Shown: positions 1-8,718 of the stretch, one piece after another
Layout of the letters: each line of letters opens with the position of its first letter
How positions within the stretch are numbered: position 1 is the stretch's first letter
Assembly (NCBI RefSeq): GCF_025655475.1
Contig: NZ_JAHTIK010000001.1
Location: 8,124,606 to 8,188,605, forward strand
Reading direction: 5' to 3'
DNA: 64,000 bases
Source: Kitasatospora sp. DSM 101779
GTDB lineage: Bacteria > Actinomycetota > Actinomycetes > Streptomycetales > Streptomycetaceae
Position numbers and translations under genes: made by a program
Notes under the pieces: model-generated
Database searches by the model: none
Told to the model about the DNA's origin: nothing
The model's input: the letters and a program-made list of their open reading frames with translations, nothing else

Positions 1-1179
1 GCGCCGGACCGCGGGCACCGCCACCGCCGGGGCCTGCGCCGTCCCCCCGCCCGGGGCGTCGGGGTAGCGGAACAGCACCGCCACGGCCTTCAACTCACCG
101 TCCTTCAGGCGCCGGTACGTCTCGACGGCGTCGTCGAAGTCGGCGACGTGGGAGATCAGGGGTTCAACGTCGACCCGGCCGCGGGCCATGAGGTCGAGAA
201 AGCACGCCAGGTTGCGGCGCTCCGTCCAGCGCACGTAGCCGATCGGGTAGTCCCGCCCCTCCAGCTCGTACTCCGGGTCGTAACGCCCTGGGCCGTACGA
301 ACGGGAGAACCGGACGTCGAGCTCCTTCTCGTAGTAGGCGTTCCACGGCAGGTCGAGGCGGCACTTGCCGATGTCGACGACCCGGCCACGGTCCCGGCTC
401 AACCGGGCGGCCAGCTCGACGGGCTGGTTGCTGCCGCCGCCGGCGGCCAGGTACACCTGGTCCACACCGTGACCGCCGGTGAGCTCGGCGACGGCGGCCT
501 CCACGGCCGCGGACCCGGGATCGCCGGCGGCCGCGGCACCCAGGCGCTCGGCGAGCTCGCAGCGCACCGGGTCGGGGTCGGCCCCGACGACGCGGACCCC
601 CGCGGCGGCGAGGAGTTGGACCACCAGCTGGCCGATCAGCCCGAGGCCGACGACCAGCGCCACCTCGCCGAGCTGCGGCTCGCCCTGCCGCACGCCCTGC
701 AGGGCGATCGAGCCGACGGTGCCGAAGGCCGCGTGCCGCGGCGCCAGGCCGTCAGGAACCGGCGTGTAGAGGTTCTTCGGCACCCAGTTCAGCTCGGCGT
801 GCAGCGCGTGCTCGTTGCCGGCGCAGGCCACCAGGTCGCCGACCTTCACGTCGTCGACCCCGGCACCGACCTCCTCGACAACCCCGCACAGGGAGTAGCC
901 CAGCGGCGTGTAGGAGTCCAGCTTGCCCATCACCTTGCGGTAGGTGGCGGGCAGCCCGTTGGTGGCCACGCTCTGCATGACCTTGGCCACCTGGTCCGGA
1001 CGGGAGCGGGCCTTGCCCAGCATCGACATGCCGGCCTCGGACACCTTCATGAGCTCGGTTCCGGTGGATATCAGCGAGAAGACGCTGCGGACCAGTACAC
1101 CGCCGGGCTTGCACCCCGGCACCGGCACGTCGAGCACCGCCAGCTCGCCGCTCTTGTAGTTCTGCACAACCTGCTTCAC
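1..1179 (-). CDS. Bi-domain oxidoreductase, N-terminal alcohol-dehydrogenase half (partial)
   Basis: The frame opens at a GTG at 1179 with AGGGG about 7 bases upstream and stays open for 393 codons to the window edge, so the C-terminus is missing. The first ~150 residues are a GroES-like medium-chain dehydrogenase domain (GYSLCGVVEEVG, GDLVACAGNEHA). A Rossmann fold follows (ALVVGLGLIGQLVVQLL). This family, frequent in polysaccharide clusters, usually adds a C-terminal Gfo/Idh/MocA domain that would lie outside the window. It begins 36 bases after the asnB stop and is probably the operon's next gene. The substrate is not evident; sugar or sugar-nucleotide redox is an inference from context. 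Confidence 0.85.
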   Translation of the reverse strand, partial: MKQVVQNYKSGELAVLDVPVPGCKPGGVLVRSVFSLISTGTELMKVSEAGMSMLGKARSRPDQVAKVMQSVATNGLPATYRKVMGKLDSYTPLGYSLCGVVEEVGAGVDDVKVGDLVACAGNEHALHAELNWVPKNLYTPVPDGLAPRHAAFGTVGSIALQGVRQGEPQLGEVALVVGLGLIGQLVVQLLAAAGVRVVGADPDPVRCELAERLGAAAAGDPGSAAVEAAVAELTGGHGVDQVYLAAGGGSNQPVELAARLSRDRGRVVDIGKCRLDLPWNAYYEKELDVRFSRSYGPGRYDPEYELEGRDYPIGYVRWTERRNLACFLDLMARGRVDVEPLISHVADFDDAVETYRRLKDGELKAVAVLFRYPDAPGGGTAQAPAVAVPAVRR

Positions 1180-1215
1180 CGGAAGTCCCCTCGTTCCTCT
1201 GCCGTCAAGTGAGCG

Positions 1216-3150
1216 CTACGCCGTCAACCGGGCGCTGTGGCCGGAGCCGGAGGTCGCGCCGCGGTACCAGTACTCCAGGGTCAGCACGTGCCACAGGTGC
1301 TTGGAGTAGTCCTGCTGCCCGGCGGCGTCCGCAGCGACCATGCGCGCGAGCGCGTCGCGGCGCAGGAGCCCGGAGCCGACGAGCACGCCGTCGTTCACCA
1401 CCTCGCGCACCAGCGGCGCCAGGTCCCGGCTCATCCACGCCCGCAGGGGGGCGCTGAACAGGCCCTTGGGCCGGTACACGATCTCCCGGGGCAGGACCGA
1501 TGCGGCCGCCTCCTTGAGGACGGCCTTCCCCTGCCGTCCGACGATCTTGCGGTCGCCGGGCACGGCGAACGCCGCCCTGACGACCTCGACGTCCACGTAC
1601 GGCACCCGCACCTCGGTGGACGCGGCCATGCTCGACCGGTCCGTGTACGCGAGGTTCAGGCCCGGCAGGAACATCCGGGCGTCACCCAGGCACATCCGGT
1701 TGACGAAGTCGTCGAGCTCGTTGTCCTGGTAGGTGTCCGCGTGCTCGGTCAGCACGTCCTCGACCGTCCCGGCCAGGTCCGGGTCGACCAGGGCGAGCAG
1801 TTCGTCCCGGTCGTACATGGTGTAGCTGCGCCGGAACGCGGTCTCCTCCGGCAGCTCGGCGAAGGAGAGGAACCTCTTCGCGAACCGCACCGACCGGAAC
1901 CCCCGGCTGGCCGTGGCGACCGGCAGCCGGTCCACGACCGCGGACAGGCCGCGCCGCAGGGGCCGCGGGACGCGCTGGTAGCGCAGCGCGAGCCGGTTGG
2001 CCAGGTGCTTGCGGTAGCCGGCGAACAGTTCGTCGGCCCCCATCCCCGAGAGCATCACCTTGACCCCGGCCTCCCGGGCGGCCGAGCAGATCAGGAAGGT
2101 GTTGATCGCGGCGGGGTCGCCGATCGGCTCGTCCAGGTGGTACGTCATCCGCGGCAGCAGGTCGAGCACGTCCGGAGCGATCTCGATCTCGTGCAGGTCG
2201 ACGCCGAACCGCTCGGCCACCTGCCGGGCGTAGCGGAGGTCGTCCGGCATCGCCTCGAACCTGGCGTCCTCGGCGCGGAACCCGATCGTGTAGGCGGAGA
2301 TCCCGGGCCGCTCGCGGGCCGCGAGCGCGGTCAGGTAGCTGGAGTCCAGGCCGCCGGAGAGGAAGGTCGCCACCGGCACGTCCGCGAGCAGGTGACGCCT
2401 CGTCGACTCCTCGACGATCGCGGCGAGGTCCGGCAGCTCGCCGCCGAGAGCCCGCTCCCGGCCCTCGGCGGCGACGTCCCGCAGGTGCCAGAACCGGCCG
2501 CGGTCCACCCGCCCGTCGGGCCGGCACCGGAGCCAGCTCCCCGGCGGAAGCTTCTCCGCCTCGCGGAACGCGCACCGTGAGTCCGGCACCCAGTAGTACA
2601 GCAGTGAGGCCACCAGCGCCGCGGGGTCCACCTCCAGCGACCCGCCGGTGGCGGCGGCCAGCGCCTTCAGCTCGGAGGCGAACACCAGGCCCTCGCCGCG
2701 CCGGACCAGGAACAGCGGCTTGATCCCGAGCTGGTCGCGGGCGAGCACCAGCTCGCCGGTCCGCTCGTCGAAGATCCCGAACGCGAACATGCCGCGCAGC
2801 CGGGGCAGGCAGTCCGTGCCCCAGCGCCGCCAGGCCTCCAGCAACACCTCGGTGTCGGACGTGCCGCGGAAGCGCACCCCGCTGGCCGCCAGTTCGGCAC
2901 GCAGCTCGGGCGCGTTGTACAGCTCGCCGTTGTACGTCAGGACGAGGCCCTCCGAGGCCATCGGCTGGGCGCCGGTCCCGGACAGGTCGACGATGGCCAG
3001 TCGCCGGTGCCCCAGGTGCACCTCGCCGTCACCGACGGGGTGGCCGTACCGGCCCGCGCCGTCGGGACCGCGGTGCGCGAGGGTCTCGGTGAGCAGGTCG
3101 GTCACGACCTTCCCGTCCGGCCATCGGTACGTACCCGCGATGCCACACAT
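1216..3150 (-). CDS. asnB: AsnB-type glutamine-dependent amidotransferase
   Basis: This 644-residue protein has the full two-domain asparagine synthetase B architecture. The N-terminus starts MCGIAG, so Cys2 is the glutaminase nucleophile, and a class II amidotransferase domain fills roughly residues 2-210 (LTYNGELYN, GTSDTEVLLE). The ATP-pyrophosphatase domain carries the PP-loop SGGLDSSYL near residue 265 and GMGADELFAGY near 370. It would use glutamine ammonia to amidate a carboxylate activated as an acyl-AMP. Its SD (GGAGG) lies inside the end of the Wzz-like gene, 3 bases away, so translation is likely coupled. In exopolysaccharide loci such proteins often amidate uronic acid residues rather than make free asparagine. 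That role is inferred here from the dehydrogenase gene in the same operon. Confidence 0.93.
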   Translation of the reverse strand: MCGIAGTYRWPDGKVVTDLLTETLAHRGPDGAGRYGHPVGDGEVHLGHRRLAIVDLSGTGAQPMASEGLVLTYNGELYNAPELRAELAASGVRFRGTSDTEVLLEAWRRWGTDCLPRLRGMFAFGIFDERTGELVLARDQLGIKPLFLVRRGEGLVFASELKALAAATGGSLEVDPAALVASLLYYWVPDSRCAFREAEKLPPGSWLRCRPDGRVDRGRFWHLRDVAAEGRERALGGELPDLAAIVEESTRRHLLADVPVATFLSGGLDSSYLTALAARERPGISAYTIGFRAEDARFEAMPDDLRYARQVAERFGVDLHEIEIAPDVLDLLPRMTYHLDEPIGDPAAINTFLICSAAREAGVKVMLSGMGADELFAGYRKHLANRLALRYQRVPRPLRRGLSAVVDRLPVATASRGFRSVRFAKRFLSFAELPEETAFRRSYTMYDRDELLALVDPDLAGTVEDVLTEHADTYQDNELDDFVNRMCLGDARMFLPGLNLAYTDRSSMAASTEVRVPYVDVEVVRAAFAVPGDRKIVGRQGKAVLKEAAASVLPREIVYRPKGLFSAPLRAWMSRDLAPLVREVVNDGVLVGSGLLRRDALARMVAADAAGQQDYSKHLWHVLTLEYWYRGATSGSGHSARLTA

Positions 3151-3153
3151 GTC

Positions 3154-4683
3154 CTACCGCACCTCCTGGTCACTGTCCGGGACCCTCGCGGTCCGCATCG
3201 TCGTCGGTCCCGTCCGCCGCCGGCCCGTGCCGGTGTCCCGGGTCGGCCGCTCGTACCGGCCGCGCGTCGCGGTGAACGGCCCGTCCCACAGCGTGCCGTC
3301 GGTCCGGTCGCGCGGATCCGGGTCGATCAGCACCACACCGATCACCGGGATGTCCTGGTCCGCGAGCTGCCGCGCCACGGTGTGCAGCCACGCGGTGCTG
3401 CCGTGCCCAGCACGCACCACGAGCACGGTCCGGGTGCCGAGGTACCGGAGCTGGGTCCACGTCGTACCGGGCGACACCGAGCCGACGCCGAGCCGACGCC
3501 CCTGGCCCGCCCCGGCCGTCGCACGCTCGCCGCCGACCACGGTCGGCTCTCCCGGCTGCGAGCCGCGCTTGGCGAACCGCGGGCCGGGCAGCTCGTCGAC
3601 GAGAGCCACCGGCCCCTCGTCCCCCAGTGCCCCGGCGAGATCCAGGGCGATCGCGCCGGTGCTGCGCGCGCAGCCCAGTTCCAGCAGCGACACCGCCTCG
3701 GCGGAACCGCGCACGGTGCGGGCCAGGGTCGTGGCGAGCCTCGCCCGTGCCGCCCGGGTCCGTCGGCCCTGCCACCGCCCGGCCGGCCGGCGGGGCACCC
3801 GGCGCAGCTCCGCGATGACCGGGGCGCCGAGGTTCGCCGCGATGTCCCGGCGCAGCACGGGGCGGTCCGCCACCACCGTGCCGACCGCGGCCACCGCCAG
3901 CCCGAGGACGAGCCCGAGGACGAGTCCGATCGCGGCGTCGGTGGCGGCGGTCCCGGTCAGGGACTGCCGCACCGGGCGCGGGGCGTCCACGATCTGCGTG
4001 GCGGCGACGAGCCCGGGCGTGCCGACCCGCGCCTCCGCCGCGCGCTGGCCGAAGTCGGTGATCCGCGCGGTGAGTTCGGCCCGGCTGGCGAAGAGCGACT
4101 CCAGGCTCGCCGACGCCTTCGGCCCGCTCTGCTGCGAACCGTCGCCGATCGTCCGGTTGACCTGGGCGAGTTCCTCCTGCAGGCGGTCCCGCTGGTCGAG
4201 CAGGGCCTTGGCCTGGGCGTCCGCGGCTTCCTGGATCCGTCGCACGTGGTCCGCGACGAACGCGTCGGCGAGCGCCTTGGCCCGGGCCACCGCCTCCCCC
4301 TCACTGTGACCCGTCACGGTGATCTGCAGCACGTTGTTGGTGAGGCCGATGCCCCCGTAGTCCTTCATGAGGTCCTCCGGTCTCTCCGAGGACCCGAGGG
4401 ACTGCAGGGCCCTGCCGGCGATCCCCGTGGTCTGCAGCAGGGCGACGTCGGTGCGGATCAGCGTTCCGGGGTCGTTCGGCTGGTCCGCCTGGTGCGCGAC
4501 CAGCACCTTGACCAGCGCGGTCGGCGGCGGCGGCCGCAGGACGGCCAGCGCAGCGCCGACCAGCAGCCCGAGCAGCGCCGTCGCGCACCAGAAACGGCGC
4601 CGCCTGCGCACTGCGACCACCAGCGCCTGCAGGTCCACCAGCGGCGCGGCGGCCGACGACTCCGATGTCGTACTCGTCGTCAC
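3154..4683 (-). CDS. Wzz/chain-length-determinant family membrane protein
   Basis: The 509-residue protein has the Wzz/PCP layout. A cytoplasmic N-terminus leads to TM1 at about residues 34-55 (FWCATALLGLLVGAALAVL). An extracytoplasmic region of ~190 residues with coiled-coil character follows (residues ~135-195, many Gln/Glu/Leu heptads), then TM2 near 235-262 (AAIGLVLGLVLGLAVAAVG). The C-terminal ~240 residues are cytosolic and resemble a BY-kinase-like fold in spacing, but I see no Walker A lysine, so kinase activity is unlikely. It probably controls chain length or export of the polymer. Its start overlaps the stop of the second Wzz-like gene by 4 bases. Confidence 0.85.
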   Translation of the reverse strand: MTTSTTSESSAAAPLVDLQALVVAVRRRRRFWCATALLGLLVGAALAVLRPPPPTALVKVLVAHQADQPNDPGTLIRTDVALLQTTGIAGRALQSLGSSERPEDLMKDYGGIGLTNNVLQITVTGHSEGEAVARAKALADAFVADHVRRIQEAADAQAKALLDQRDRLQEELAQVNRTIGDGSQQSGPKASASLESLFASRAELTARITDFGQRAAEARVGTPGLVAATQIVDAPRPVRQSLTGTAATDAAIGLVLGLVLGLAVAAVGTVVADRPVLRRDIAANLGAPVIAELRRVPRRPAGRWQGRRTRAARARLATTLARTVRGSAEAVSLLELGCARSTGAIALDLAGALGDEGPVALVDELPGPRFAKRGSQPGEPTVVGGERATAGAGQGRRLGVGSVSPGTTWTQLRYLGTRTVLVVRAGHGSTAWLHTVARQLADQDIPVIGVVLIDPDPRDRTDGTLWDGPFTATRGRYERPTRDTGTGRRRTGPTTMRTARVPDSDQEVR

Positions 4684-6077
4684 CCCGCGGCGCTCCTCGT
4701 GTCGCCGCCGGCCGCGAGCACCGGCGTGGCGCCGTCCGGATCACGGCCGGCGGACCGTCCCGGACGGGCCCGGACCACGTCGGCGACGACGGTGCCGACG
4801 ATCTCGTGCCTGGCGTCCGCACACGCCTCCGCGATACCGGCGAGCTCCGCCGCCGTCCAGCAGCCCGCACTGAGCACGACCAGCGCGCCGGACTCGTCGT
4901 CGCGGTCCGGCACCAGCGGCCGGGACACCGAGACCCCCACCACCCGCAGCTCGGGGTATCCCCTGCTCGAAGAGCTTGGGGAAGGACCGCCCTCCGCCTC
5001 GGCGACGAGCTGCCCGGCTGCCCGGCCGGCCATCTCGTCCCCGTCCGGGACGATGACCAACAGCGGCCGGGGCTCCGGCAGCCGGTCCCGGAGGCGGTCG
5101 CAGACCCGCCGGAAGCGGAGCTGCCGACCGGCCTCGTCGCCGGGAGCGTGCCGGGTCGGCAGGTCCCACCGGACGTCGGTGCCCAGCAGCCGGCGGATCA
5201 GGGCCCGCGGGCCACGGCCCTCCGGCCGGTGGGCGGACCGTTCACCCGGCACATCGACGGTGCCGAGGAGCACCGAGCCCAGCGCCGCGGCGATCTCCGG
5301 TTCGGTGCGCAGTCGGCGGCTCATCCGTGCGGCGGTGAGATGGCCGACGACCCCGAGCACGAGGAACAGCGCCGCCCCGCCCGCGACGAGCTGCATCCTC
5401 GTCGGCGGTGCCTCCCCCGTCGGTCGGGCCGCAGGCCCCATGACGACCAGGTTGACCGTCCTGGTGGCGGCCGGGTCGACCTGGTCCAGCTTCTTGACGG
5501 CGTCCTGCAGCGCGGTGCGCAGCTTCACGAGCTCCGTGCGGGTCTGCACGCTCTCCACGCTCTGCCCCGAGCCGGCCGCGTCGGCCAGGTCGGTGATGCG
5601 GCGGCCGGCCTGCTCCACCAACTGCCGCAGTGCCTCGGGCTGCGCCGCTTCGGCGGCGGTGCCGTCGCCCGAGTACCGCGCGGCGAACGTGACGAACTCC
5701 TGGGCCACCTGATCGGAGAGCTGTTGCGCGCGCTCCGGGGTGTCGGCCGTACCCGAGATCTTGATGATGTTCCCGTCCGCGGCCGTGGCGCTCACCCGGT
5801 CCCGCAGCTCGTCGCCGCCGGCCCCGGACCAGGCGAGCGCGGCGGCCACGCGGTCGAGCACCACCGAACTGGTGGCAATCTGCGTCTGGGTCGTCAACTC
5901 GCGCTCCTGCCACGCCCCCGGCAGCAGGACCGAGGCCGACGTCGTGTAGCGCGGCGGAAACAGCAGGGAACTGCCGTAGCCGACGAACGCTCCCAGCACC
6001 GCGAGGACCGCGAGGAGCCGCCAGCGCCGACGGAAGATCTGACCGACCGTCACCAGGCGTATCGCTTCGTCGCTCAA
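4680..6077 (-). CDS. Second Wzz-like polysaccharide co-polymerase
   Basis: The 465-residue protein starts with a short cytoplasmic segment and TM1 at about residues 20-40 (LLAVLAVLGAFVGYGSSLLF). A periplasm-type domain and a second TM near residue 240 follow (LVAGGAALFLVLGVVGHL). The first domain begins TTSASVLLPG, typical of Wzz beginnings. The cytosolic tail (~250-465) has a degenerate P-loop-ATPase look (RPLLVIVPDGDE, GALVVLSAGCW) with no Walker lysine. It overlaps the GT gene upstream and the other Wzz-like gene downstream by 4 bases each. Two adjacent Wzz-like proteins suggest a hetero-oligomeric co-polymerase, which is inference. Confidence 0.83.
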   Translation of the reverse strand: MSDEAIRLVTVGQIFRRRWRLLAVLAVLGAFVGYGSSLLFPPRYTTSASVLLPGAWQERELTTQTQIATSSVVLDRVAAALAWSGAGGDELRDRVSATAADGNIIKISGTADTPERAQQLSDQVAQEFVTFAARYSGDGTAAEAAQPEALRQLVEQAGRRITDLADAAGSGQSVESVQTRTELVKLRTALQDAVKKLDQVDPAATRTVNLVVMGPAARPTGEAPPTRMQLVAGGAALFLVLGVVGHLTAARMSRRLRTEPEIAAALGSVLLGTVDVPGERSAHRPEGRGPRALIRRLLGTDVRWDLPTRHAPGDEAGRQLRFRRVCDRLRDRLPEPRPLLVIVPDGDEMAGRAAGQLVAEAEGGPSPSSSSRGYPELRVVGVSVSRPLVPDRDDESGALVVLSAGCWTAAELAGIAEACADARHEIVGTVVADVVRARPGRSAGRDPDGATPVLAAGGDTRSAAG

Positions 6078-7339
6078 CGGCGCGGCCTCTTCCCGGCCCG
6101 GCCCCGGCCGCCCGCCGACACCGGGGCGTGGTCACGGCAGGCAGCGGCGTAGGCGGCGAGCAGCGAGGCCTGCGAGTTCCGCCAGGCGAGCGGCCCGTTG
6201 ATCCGCTCCTGGCCGGCCTTGCCCATCAAGACCCGCTTCTCCGGATCGTCCAGCAGCAGTGCGACGAGTTCGGCGAATCGGGCCTCGTCGTTGGCGGGCG
6301 CGTAGACGGCGGCGTCACCGGCGGAGACCCGCGCCTCGCGGAGGTCGAAGGAGACGATCGGCCGGCCCATCACCATGTACTCCAGGACCTTGTTCATGGT
6401 CGACACGTCGTTGAGCGGATTGCGCGGGTCGGGGGAGAGGCACACGTCCGCGGTGGACAGGTACCGCACCAGGTCGGCGTCCGGAACGCGCCCGGTGAAC
6501 TCCACTTGCTCCGAGAGCCCGAGCCGCCGGGACAGCTCCACCATCGCGTCGAAGGTGTCGCCACCGCCGACGAACACCGCGTGCCAGTCGGTCCGCCCGA
6601 ACTCGTCGCGAAGCTTCGCGAGGGCCCGCAGGGCGTAGTCGACGCCGTCCTGAGGCCCCATCACGCCGAGGTAGCACAGCAGATGGGGCTTGCCGCGCTT
6701 CAGCTCCGGCTCGGGCGGCACCGGCCGGAACCGCCCGGTGTCGGGCGCGCTGCGCACCACGAAGACGTCGTCCGGGCGCCGGCCGCCACGGCGCAGTGCG
6801 ACGTCCCGGTAGCTCTCGTTCGTGGCGAGCACGACGTCCGCGGCCCGGTAGGTCAGCCGTTCCAGCGCGCACACGCCGCGGTAGAGCAGATCCTCACCGC
6901 GGTCGAACCGGGAGAGGTACAGCTCGGGTACCAGGTCGTGCTGGTCGAATACGAACCGGGCGCCGCGCCGCTTCAACCACAGGGCCGGCAGGAACAGCAG
7001 GTCGGGCGGATTGCAGGCGTGGACCACGTCCACCGGGCCGACCCTGCGGGCCAGCCGGGCCGTGTGCCACAACGCGGATCCGTACTCCCGCAGGTAGCCG
7101 GCCGGCCCTCCGGTGGCCGCGCGCAACGGGTACCGGTGGATCCGCACCCCGTCGATCACCGCCTCCGACTCGGTGTCCCGCTTGCTGCCCCGCGGGCAGA
7201 TGACGTCCACCGTCCAGCCCGCGTCGCGAAGCGTCGTGCACTCCTGCCACACCCGTCGGTCGAACGGCACCGACAGGTTCTCCACCAGGATCAGCGCACG
7301 ACGGCCCCGCCCGTCGCCGCCCGTTGTGTCACCAGGCAA
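6074..7339 (-). CDS. Glycosyltransferase family 4
   Basis: The 421-residue protein has a GT-B fold. The N-terminal Rossmann half carries ALILVENLSVPFDRRVW and DVVHACNPPDLLFLPA. The donor-binding half carries LCYLGVMGPQDGVDYALRA, VFVGGGD and the late MNKVLEYMVMGRPIVSFD acid region of retaining GT4 enzymes. Members of this subgroup use a sugar nucleotide to extend a lipid-linked oligosaccharide on the cytoplasmic face. The start is a TTG inside the last 11 bases of the upstream dehydrogenase gene. No other in-frame start precedes the conserved ALILVEN strand, so translation is probably coupled. Donor and acceptor sugars cannot be told from sequence. Confidence 0.9.
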   Translation of the reverse strand: MPGDTTGGDGRGRRALILVENLSVPFDRRVWQECTTLRDAGWTVDVICPRGSKRDTESEAVIDGVRIHRYPLRAATGGPAGYLREYGSALWHTARLARRVGPVDVVHACNPPDLLFLPALWLKRRGARFVFDQHDLVPELYLSRFDRGEDLLYRGVCALERLTYRAADVVLATNESYRDVALRRGGRRPDDVFVVRSAPDTGRFRPVPPEPELKRGKPHLLCYLGVMGPQDGVDYALRALAKLRDEFGRTDWHAVFVGGGDTFDAMVELSRRLGLSEQVEFTGRVPDADLVRYLSTADVCLSPDPRNPLNDVSTMNKVLEYMVMGRPIVSFDLREARVSAGDAAVYAPANDEARFAELVALLLDDPEKRVLMGKAGQERINGPLAWRNSQASLLAAYAAACRDHAPVSAGGRGRAGKRPRR

Positions 7340-8645
7340 GGCCCGCGTACCCCGGCTCGGTCCGGCGCGCCTCGGCGTCGGGAAGGCGGACGAGGTCGAC
7401 GATCACCGGGCTGCCACCGTGGGGCAACGCCGACAGCACGGCCGGGTCGCTGGTCCCCACCACGCACACCTCGGCATGGTCGAGCACCTCGTCGACGGAC
7501 TCCGCGAGCAGCTGCGCGAGGTGCGGCAGCCGGGTCTCGATGTACTCGCGGTTCGCGCCGAGCAGCCGGGAGAGGCTCACGTTGGGGTCGTGGATCCGCA
7601 GGTCGTAGCCCTTGCCGAAGAGCCTCTCCGCCAGTTCGACGAGCGGGCTCTCGCGGAGGTCGTCGGTGCCCGGCTTGAAGGACAGGCCGAACAGGCCCAC
7701 CCGACGCTTGCCGGTGCGCTCGACCAGCTCCACCGCGCGCTGCAGATGGTCGGAGTTGGAGGGCAGCACATGGGAGAGGATGGGCACCGAGACGTTGGCC
7801 CGCCGCGCCGCGTGGACCAGGCCCCGCAGGTCCTTGGGCAGGCAGGAGCCACCGAAGGCGAAGCCGGGCCGCAGGTAGGCGGGGCTGATGTTCAGCTTGC
7901 GGTCGGCCAGGAACACGTCGATCACCTGGTGCGAGTCCACCCCGAGCGCCCGGCACACCGCGCCCAGCTCGTTCGCGAAGCCGATCTTGAGCCCGTGGAA
8001 GGCGTTGTCCGCGTACTTGATCGCCTCGGCCGTCGGGACCGGCACCCGGAACACCTCGCCGGGCAGTCCGTCGTACAGCGCCGCGACGACGTCGCCGCTC
8101 GCCGGGTCGAGCTCGCCGATGACGGTCTTGGGCGGGTCGAAGAAGTCCCGCACGCTCGTGCCCTCGCGCAGGAACTCAGGGTTGACCGCGACCCCGAAGT
8201 CCACCCCGGCCGTGCCGCCGACGTACTTCTCCAGGATCGGTACCAGCAGGTCCAGGCAGGTGCCCGGGAGCATGGTGCTGCGGAACACGACGGTCTGCCG
8301 CCCACCCCGCTCGGCCACCGCGGCACCGATCTGCTCGGTGACCCGCTCCAGGTAGGTGGTGCACAGGCTGCCGTCGGGCTCCGACGGCGTGCCCACGCAG
8401 ACCAGCGACACCTCACTGCCCATGATCGCCTCGCGGACGTCGCCGGTGGCGCGCAACGCTCCGGCCCGCACGACCTCGGCGATCAGCTCGCCGATCCGCT
8501 CCTCGACCACCGGGGCCCTGCCCTCGTTGACCAGGTCGACCTTCACCTGGTTCACGTCCACCCCGATGACCTCGTGACCCATCCTGGCCAGGCACGCGGC
8601 CGACACACAGCCCACGTAGCCCAGCCCCAGGACACTGACCCTCAT
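7329..8645 (-). CDS. GDP-mannose 6-dehydrogenase-like (AlgD/UDP-Glc DH family)
   Basis: The 438-residue enzyme has all three domains of the family. The NAD fold is MRVSVLGLGYVGCVSAACLA. The central helix carries the catalytic lysine region (AEAIKYADNAFHGLKIGFA), and the nucleophilic Cys lies in FAFGGSCLPKD. A C-terminal nucleotide-binding half has GLFGLSFKPGTDDLRESPLV. Phrases such as SLVCVGTPSEPDGSL, VVFRSTMLPGTCLDLL and VDFGVAVNPEFLREGTS read closer to GDP-mannose dehydrogenase than to typical Ugd, so GDP-mannuronate is the favoured product. UDP-glucuronate remains possible. A good SD (GAGGGGAGGAACG) precedes the ATG. It supplies the uronic acid of the locus 1 polymer. Confidence 0.88.
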   Translation of the reverse strand: MRVSVLGLGYVGCVSAACLARMGHEVIGVDVNQVKVDLVNEGRAPVVEERIGELIAEVVRAGALRATGDVREAIMGSEVSLVCVGTPSEPDGSLCTTYLERVTEQIGAAVAERGGRQTVVFRSTMLPGTCLDLLVPILEKYVGGTAGVDFGVAVNPEFLREGTSVRDFFDPPKTVIGELDPASGDVVAALYDGLPGEVFRVPVPTAEAIKYADNAFHGLKIGFANELGAVCRALGVDSHQVIDVFLADRKLNISPAYLRPGFAFGGSCLPKDLRGLVHAARRANVSVPILSHVLPSNSDHLQRAVELVERTGKRRVGLFGLSFKPGTDDLRESPLVELAERLFGKGYDLRIHDPNVSLSRLLGANREYIETRLPHLAQLLAESVDEVLDHAEVCVVGTSDPAVLSALPHGGSPVIVDLVRLPDAEARRTEPGYAGLAW

Positions 8646-8718
8646 GACCCGTTCCTCCCCTCAAGCAGGCCCTTACGGCCGGCCGGCCGCGCGCCGATCG
8701 GACGACGCCCCCCACGCA

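Noticed and set aside
148-1212. Long plus-strand frame over the bi-domain oxidoreductase
   Set aside because: The minus strand has clear motifs; the plus frame is a GC-driven shadow.
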